Assembly: GCF_964199755.1 (NCBI RefSeq)
Contig: NC_133903.1
Coordinates: forward strand, 7,333,001 to 7,397,000
Origin: Larus michahellis
Taxonomy: Eukaryota; Chordata; Aves; Charadriiformes; Laridae
Direction of reading: 5' to 3'
DNA length: 64,000 nucleotides
Each line of letters begins with the position of its first letter. Position 1 is the stretch's first letter. The position numbers were made by a program, and so were the translations under genes. The notes under the pieces are model-generated. The model was not told the origin of the DNA, searched no databases, and worked only from the letters and a program-made list of their open reading frames with translations. Shown here in pieces: positions 54,001 through 63,000 of this stretch.

Positions 54001-57000
54001 AGTGTTAGCAGGAGCGCTCAGGGCTGCTAGCTAAGCAAGGAGTGAGACAAAATTGCACAACCAAGCATTTCAGATGTGCAGAGAACAAAGTGGGCATGGG
54101 CAGTGCTAAGAAGACACAGCAAAATCAGGTAAGGGGAAAAGCTGATCAGATTGTCCTTGGTCATCCGCGTCCTGGTCCCAGATTCTTTGGAGCAGGAAGG
54201 GCAGACTCAGGGCCACAAGCAAGGCACCTATTCCCAGCAGACATAACGTCTGTCCTGCCCTATGCAAAGGGAAGCACAGGAGGGGCACTGAGGAGGTAAG
54301 GGACTGGCCAGAACACCAAGGGACACAGCTCACCTGAGGTGTACATTCCCCACCACGCCGTACCACACAGCATTGGCACAGAGGAAGAGGAAGATGAGGA
54401 GGGAGCAGCAAGTGGCTCTCTGGACACGGGTGAAGCGGCTGCGAGGCGGGCGGTCCCACATGGACAGCCAGACATGCTTCTCAAAGAAACCTCGCTGCAA
54501 CTCTGCTATGAAGATCCGGGAGAAGCTCCTCAGCTCTGTCTCACCTGAGCACAAAAAGAGAAGAGACTCTCAGGACCAGCTGCACCACAGAGGGGACCTG
54601 GCTGGGCCTGCCATGGTCCCTCCTTGCAGACTAATATTCAAGGAAGTATCCACACTGCATCTATATGGTCGCTCCTGCACAGCTGTGTCCTTGCCATGCC
54701 TTGTCCCCTAGCACATGGACCCAGCAGAGCACTTGGCTGCACAAGGCATCAAATGCAATGAGGAAGAGCCAGTGTGCAGGCTCTATGGTCCCTCTGCAGT
54801 CTGCTGCTGTGGAACCTTCCTCAACACAACGAGAACCTGCATGCTACTCGGCCATCCCAGCCCCACACCCCAGGGGCTGAGCACTCACTGGCAGCATAAA
54901 CCTCCTTCTCCACCATGCCATCATTCTCTTCACTCTCCACCGACAGCCAGTCATTCACCAGGAAGAAGTAGCTCTTGCTGCTCTGCAGGTCCCGGACTAT
55001 GACGTGCTGCAGGTACCAAGAGGGGCTGAGTCCTAAAAGTTAAGAAATGAGGAAATGTGTTTCATGGCAGACATTCCCTCTGTGGACTTGCAAAGCTGAG
55101 AGGGCAACACAAGAGCCCCTCAGTGGGACAGCAGCAGTTACCCTGTGACACTATCTTCATCGGTAGGAATTGCACAGTCCCCAAGAGAAATGTCCATACA
55201 CCTCCTAGGCTGTATGGACATTTACAGACACTGTCACAGCACATTGCATTGTATTTGTACAGGATTACAGCTGACCAGTCTGCAGACTTCCCCATGATGG
55301 AGACCCCACGTACCCTCTCCCCCCGACAACAAACTTCCCCCAAGCCAATGGGTCACCATGGTCTCCCATCAGTGCAAGTCCAGACTGCAGGCTCAAGTAC
55401 TTCTCTCCTGGCCCAGGCACCAGGCGGAGCAGAGCCTGGTTCTGACCTGGGATGTGTGATGGCTGCCTCAGGCCTGCACACCCGCTTACGTCTCACCTTT
55501 ATTGTCATGCCAAATGCGGATGCGCCAGATGCTCCCCAGACTCCGCTCTGTTGCAATCTGAAACACGTCAAGGCTGTTGCGGTGGAAAGCGTTCTCTCCA
55601 TCCAGATGTCTGTGACCACTTTTATTGTCCACACCATACAGGGCGATCCCCACATGAGCTGTAGTACCTGGCAGAGTTAATGGGGCTCAGTTAGGCAAGT
55701 CTACCCAAGGTTGGGCTGTTCCCCAGCTCTGCCTTCCTGCTAGTGACCTGGTACCAGATGCAATGGCCCTTCAGAAGGGCCACCTGGAGATTCGGAGGAA
55801 GGAATGCGCCCAACAGCCATCCCACACCCAGGGATAGTGTTACACACAGCCTGGGGGCAGCTGCTCAGATTGGCCTGGTGCATGGACCTTGGCATGCTCA
55901 TGGTTTTCCTCTTTGGAGGGGACTGAATCTGACATTCCTTGCCTTGCTAACACCCTCATGGGAGGAGATGTTTATTCTGGATGTTTTTTCCACCAAGTAG
56001 CTGAAAGACTTGTTTTCTTTGACTTCTCTCTGGTACCAATTGCCAGATGCTCCTTGGTCCACCTGCTCAACCTGGATGGTCCTTGGGGTGGCTTCAGGTG
56101 AAACCTGCTGCCAGTGAAACCAGTGGTTACGCTAAGATTAATGGGAGCATGTTTCTGGCAGTGACACAGTGGCACTTCACCTCTGTCCTTGCTTCGAGCT
56201 TCCACATCCCAGCTGCCTGGATTTCCAAATCCAGGAAGATGTTTCTGGCAGCTCTAGCTACAAACCCAGCCCCAGATCAGAAAGCCAAGCTTTCTGCCTT
56301 CATGCTGCTGAGAAAGACTCAGACGGCAGAAAAAAGTGATGGATGCTGGATGACAGCAAAATGGTCCACCTAAAGGGCCCACAACGCCTGGATGCTTCTG
56401 CAGGAGAGGGCCAGAAGTGAGGAACAATTGCTGCCTCTTGGCTGTTCCTGCAACCACAGCCCAGTCAGGGAAAGCAGGGTGGGGGTATTTCTATACTGGG
56501 TGGTTCCTTCCAGCAGCAGTTGCTTGTACCACCCCAACAGCAAGCACTGGGGTAGCATGCTCTTCTGCACAGCTCTTGCTTGACCTGCCCCATCAACACA
56601 CAATAAAATCTGTGAATGCTGTGGGAAGCCCTGAACTCACTGTCTGATCAGTGCTGCTCCAAACACCAGGTCAGCTCTGGGCCCTGCAGGGGAACATTTG
56701 GTGCATGATGTGCTGAGGTGAGATCTCAGGAGAACTACGCAGATGTCTAGGAATCAAGCACAGGAGTAGACTATGGGCTAACCTGATCCTCTGCCCCAGC
56801 CAGTTTTCACCAGGATTTCGTATTTGTACAGCCCGTTCTTCCCGCAGAAGGGAATCACTCCCACTCGGTTAATGTCAATCATGTCCAGCTTGTGCACGAT
56901 CAGTGCAGCCACTGAGTAGGTCACAAAACAGACGGCACACGTCAGCAGAACGATGTAGTTGAGACCTGGGCCTGGAGCCTAAGAGAAAAGAAGCATGTTG

Positions 57001-60000
57001 CGAGGCACTCTCCTTCCCCAGGAGGACCTCCCCCATTCCCCACGAGTCATGCTGTCTTCTTCCTGGCTATAATCACCGTTCACGCACATGATTACCACAT
57101 GCAAACAGAGAAAGACCTGTCCCTGCACAGACTGTGTGCTCACAGCCCTGTGGAGCGACTGCAGCAGCCGGATGAAGTTGCTGTAGCAGCTGCCGAGAGC
57201 TCTCTGCTCCCACTTACGTCACGCTGACAGCCAGAAAGAGCCTGAACACCCCTGGGAGGCAGGGAGCAGCTGGCAGGTGCAAGCTCGCTGGGATAAAACA
57301 GTGCTGGGTGACAGCTGGGAGGAGCATTTGGCATCTCACTAAGAGGTGAACACACTGTGAGGTGTCCCGAATAGGGAATAAAGCCATCTGCAAAAGTCTG
57401 CTTTTAGCAGCAGCAGCCAGGACTCATGATCAGAGGATACAGCCCCTCTGTGAGCTGTGCCCATCTGCAGCTCCCAAAGGCTCTCAGGTACTTGTGCTGG
57501 TCTGCCAGCTGGGCACGGGTCAGTCATAACCCAGCTTGAATGTGAAGCCAACGGGAGCCCGAGGCTTTCCTCCAGGTGACAACAATCTGTTCAGAGCGTG
57601 GCAACGCTGCACAGCCTCTACTTTGTTTTACTCACGGGAAAGATGAACTGGACAGAGTTTGGGGGGACAAATAGACTGGCCCCAAAGGCAGTGAGGTGCT
57701 GGGTTAAGCACACAGCCTGGTCTGGCCTGGTGTCTTCCAGCGGGATGATGCCTTCTGTCTTCCACCGTTTCTCCTGCTCGCTGAAGTACTGGCACAGGGA
57801 GGTGTACAGCCCCAGAGTCACCTCCACTGGGGACCAGCTAAAATGGTTTGTGATGTTAAAGTAGTATTTCTGGATGGTGTCATCAGTTCTGGAAAAGGCA
57901 AAGAAAGCAAGGAGACATTATTAACGTGCTTGCTGAAGGGACACAAACCCTGTTCTGATGGATGTGTGCCCATGGAAAGCACCCTGCTAAAGGAACAGGT
58001 AAGCACACAATGAGGAGAAAAAGCCCAGCGAATGTGGTGTAATTTACACCATCCCTTGGTTGTACAGAAAGTCTGGGGTTCTACAAACCACCTGAATTCT
58101 TCTTTATCTTTGTATTAGTTCAGCACTTGGAGCATTATGTTGCACATCCTCTTCTCTGCGCTGGCAGCCTTGCACAGCCTTCCCACCCACCCTTCCCTGT
58201 GTCCCACTGACCCACACGACACTTCCATACCAACTCTATGATTCTTGGCTGGGAGCAGATTTGCTCATTAGGATGATCAGTCCCTCTTTGAGCATCCTGT
58301 TACCAAAAGCCATGGAAGCTGTGTCAACTTACACAACAGTGGCTCTACTCTTGCCCCACCTATTCCCAAGCTGCCTATCTTTTCTTTTCATCCCTAGGAA
58401 TGGCTCGTAAATAACACAAGGCATGAACTCACACACTCCCGGGCAAGGAAGCAAGTCAGCAACTGAAGTTGCAAGAATGACTGCTCTGATAAGAAGAAGA
58501 GAGCATTGCTGCAAAACCCAACAGCACAACAGCAGTGCTTAATGAGCCCTGGCACACTCCAAGCAGCAGCCAAGCAGGGTGGATGGGAGCCCACGAGTGA
58601 ATCTGCTTTCCCCTCCAGTCACACGGTGGGAAGATGAGCTCTGAGGAGAGAGCTGCTTTTGTGAAGGTTACACCGCAGTTCAGGAACCAGGGTAACACGT
58701 GTGGTGCTTTGCTGCGGGAAATGGTTTCATGACCTGCATGGAGCAAGCCCTGAATCTGAAAAGGTCAGTGTGAGCCCCTTGGGGAAGAAGTCCTGGTAAA
58801 GATGGGCAGCTCTGGGGTTGCTAGTGCACAGAGGATGAAAGTCTGGACAAGTATCAGACAAACAAACTACAGCAGCTATCAGGCAAGTGAGCAAAGGGCA
58901 GCAGGGGGAGACATCACGAGGAGAGGCCCTGCGTGAGGGTCATGATACTCACAGGGAATGTGATTTACAGCTCTAGAAAGGGGACTCTCCCTCACCTAGA
59001 TCAGAAAGGCAAATCACAGAGAGCTGAGCTGCTTTTGCACCAGCAGCAGATGTTTGGGAAAGAGGGAGTGCCAGGGTAGAAGAGGTGCCAACGCTGAGGT
59101 GTAGGAATGGCATCTTGCAGCTGCCTGCCCAGGAGAGCTTCCTCCTTCCAGGACAGAGCAGCACTGTGGGTAGCTACAACAGCACCAGCCCTTGCAAAGC
59201 AGCCTGGCAAGTCATGGTCAGGCCCTGAGCGTCCCTCACGCACATCCACGGGACAGCCCAGGAGTGACAGGGATTACAAGGGAGGCTTCTCTTACCTGGG
59301 TGAGGTGAAAAAGGTGTAGAGCTTGTGGTCACTTCCAGCCAGGGCATCCAGGCCAATTTTCTTAGAGGCACTGCAGTTGTGCTCATTGGGCTCTGGTTCA
59401 TGATGGAGATAAGCCATGATGAATGGCTCAGGCTCGCTCGCAATGTAGTGATCTGTGTGGGGAGGGGGAGAAAGAAAAGAAAGTACTTTATAAACACCAG
59501 GGAGAGACTGACCACAAACCTGATGCCAGCAGTAGATGTCCAGGGAGGAGTATCAGGATCACAGAAAGTCAAGAGAGATGCTTTTCCAGACTGCACTCTC
59601 TCAGTCTGCAGTTCAGAGGATCCCTGAACAAGAGAGTCTGGATACCATTGTACCTGACCAAGAGAGAGACAGGACAAACTCCCACCAGTGCTAATGTGGC
59701 TCAACAAAAGGGCTGGAAAAAGCAAAAGGCCTCTCAGTGCCAGAATCTCCACAAGCAAGGATTACACTGGGGACTGGACGATGCCCATGACAGCTGGAAC
59801 CTCAACCATGCAGTGTGGAACTTGCTGGCTACACCTGACATCCCCTCCCACACACCAGTTACCTCTTGACATAGCTCTCCTTTGCTGCAACACCCAGCCC
59901 TCCTCTCCCACGGGAAGAAATAGCAAAGAGCATAAAGAGTTGGATGTGTCTGCACTACCGTTCAGGACTCTGTAAGTGAGCTGGAAGTGCAGTCCTGCTT

Positions 60001-63000
60001 CTCTGTTGTTGCTCTCCATAGTCACAATGAGGTTCACAGATGTTCTTGCCTCGATGACTTCAGTGCCAGCAGAGAGATTGTCTGCATCCGTGTTGTTTGA
60101 CACCATTACGGTGATGGCTTTCTCTGAGTCCAGGCTCCCAATGGGGATCTGCACCCCGTTGTGTGTCTGAAACTCCATGGAGGCGACCTTTGTGGACACG
60201 GTGTAGTTGCTGATGTAACCAAAAGGGAAAGGATTGGAGTCTACTTGGAACATGACTTGAATGACATCCGTCAGGTTGGAAAGGGTGGTGTTGAAAGCCT
60301 GGGGAATGGAGAACTGGCAGTTTGGTGTGTTTTCGTAGCAAAGCAAGTTAAAGGGATCAGACCGCTTGCCTGTGGCCTTAATTTCTCCTCCCACCAGCTC
60401 AAGGGGCTCTTCATTCAGCACTCGAGACTTCATGAGGATGCGCATCAGGCTGGAAGACAGGTTGTAGGCTTTGGGAGCTAGCAGCAAATTGTGGGAATCA
60501 GACAGCAGTTCCTGGGGCTTAGATTCTTGTGAAACCGTATTAACAAGGTGAATTAGGTCACCTGCCAGGAGAGAAATAAAGGTGTAAGCAGATGAAGTGG
60601 TAAATAGCCTAGATAACATCTGACACCTTCCCAAAACAATCAGACAAGCCTTTCCTTACTGTCTTCTTCACTGTAACTCTACCTGTGCACATGACCTCCC
60701 GCACTGGAAGTCCTCAGTAGCACATAGCTAAAAATAAAGCTGTTAGCAATTCCTGCAGGCTCTTGGCTAATCTACAAAGTTTGGCGGTAAATACTTAATC
60801 ACAACAGGTTTTATTTTCCTCCTGTGAAATGACTAGATGACAGATTGGGAAACAGGGAAAGAATGGATAAATCAAACATACGTTACTAAGTTTTTGCACT
60901 ACAAAGCACAGAACACTTCGAAATATATAACAAGGAGTGCAAAGAAGGTGCCTCTGTTTCCTCCCAGAGCAACCAGGTGGGAATTTCTGCACAGTGTTCG
61001 TGGGTGCCCCAGTGAAGTTTGGCACGCTCCTCAGATGGCAACCAGGAAGGCAAGCATCTGGAAATCATAGCTGTTACTCGTTGTTTACTAAAAAGACAAT
61101 TCCCTGAAGTATTAGTGAGTTTATTAATAACTGTCATATTTAAACGTCTGCAGAGACAGCTGCCAATGACAGGACAACCTTGGAAAAAGTGCGGGGAGAA
61201 GAAAGTACTGGGGTGCCACACTCTAATTGTCAGATGCAATCTCCCTAGCAGCTTGAAAAGGCATGAACCAAGCCCCTAACGGTACAGGAGAAAGCCTGCA
61301 ATGCTTCCCTCAGTCTACTTCTGACCAGGACCCTACACAGGGAGACCTGTGCCCTCAGCAGTGCCCCGTCAAATGTCACCTGTTCCTGCAGGAACAAAAC
61401 TGACCTGTGATGTTGAGGATGTTGTCGGCAATACCAGTCGGTGTCACAGTGCCTTGGGTCGTTTCCCCTTGCAGAATGGTCATCATGGTCTCCAGCTTGT
61501 TCAGGGTCCTTGTCAGGCATGACTTGCAAACCAGCTCCTTGCTCACCACCTGCAAAGGGGAACACAGTCTCATACAGTAGGAACATCCCCAGGGAAAGAC
61601 GAAAGTAGCTGTGGGCAAGTTCAGCTGGCTCCGTTCTGCAAAGACCTAAGCACATTTGTTCAAACACCATTTGCACGCTGAAAGTCACCTCTGCTCTTTC
61701 CATCCCCAGGGAGGTGACTGCAGAGACCATGGCTGCTCTGCTCACACTGAGAGATGCCAAGAAGTTCTTGGTATCTTCACGACTCTTCCATCCACCTCCC
61801 CTGATGTTACAATCTGACAGTGTACATGCAGGCATGCCAGGAGTCTAATGGAGGATGCATTAGGGTTGGAAAGAGCATTAAAGGGCAGCATATTCATGTT
61901 CCCTGGAGTTCACTTGTAAGGACCAAGCATGTCTTCTGCTGTTGCATCTCATGAGTACCCCTTGGGGACCACACACTATTCCTACAGAAATCAACCAGAA
62001 GGAGCTGGATAGGATTCCTCCATCCACTCCGCTATCTTCACTGGGAGCAAGATTTAGCCCTAACTGAATCCATTTCAATGTCCAAATACTCCTGAAAGCT
62101 GTGGGAGGGATCCTGCCACTCAGGCATGATGGATGTCCCTCCCTCTGCTCCCAGATGTGTCCAAGAAACAGAATGTTCTAGCCATGGCCTGGAGCTCCCC
62201 GCACTCATGAGGGCTGGATGGGAGGGACTGAGGCAACACATGGAAGCTGTTACCACAACCCAGTTCCTAGCTCTTATTCATCTTTCTTCTTTTAATCATC
62301 ATAGGATTCAGACATGATTCACCATATGTTTTGGTGAAGAATCAAAACAGCATCTGCAGGTCTAGAATTACCCCTTTTCTGCTTTTATTTGTAAGCTATG
62401 AAAAGCGAGGACATACTGTGTAAATCAGAGTCCACAAGGCACAGTCAGGTATTAAGGAGGTGGGGAATAAAAAGGGTTATGGGGAGGAACCACCCAAGGA
62501 ACTACTGCTTAGGAAGGAGAATCTACTAAGACGACTGAGATTCTTTTTTTCCCCTCCAGGAGAAATTCATTCTGATTTGTCCTCTCCCCTGTAGGTAAAA
62601 TCCAAAAAGTATCAGCACTGATTGACACTTCTACAGGAAAGGAAATGTGTGAACTCCGCGCTAGTCTCAACCACTTGGGAATTTCTAGATTACTGTTTTT
62701 CTAAGCTTTTCATTCCAATCCAGAGCACAAACTAATCCTGGAATGTCAGCTTTTCCCGTGGAACAAAAATTCTATTTCTAGACCTAAGCTTCCACAGCAA
62801 GATCAACTTGCAAGGCAAGAGCATGTGGGAGAGACAGAAAGAAACCAATCCAGCATCAGAAGGGGATGTGCCGAACCCCAAATCCCTGACTAAAGATGAA
62901 CAGAAAGAAGTGATTTTTGAGGTTTGCACACTCTGAAGCAGAGAAAGAAGCAGCAGAAGAAGGACTCTGTGGGTGGGATGCAGTAGTCTGTCCATCATTT

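Noticed and set aside
59174-59758. 194-residue minus-strand open frame near PKD1 exon 24
   Set aside because: It overlaps exon 24 in another frame and continues through introns; the correct frame gives the conserved GAIN sequence.
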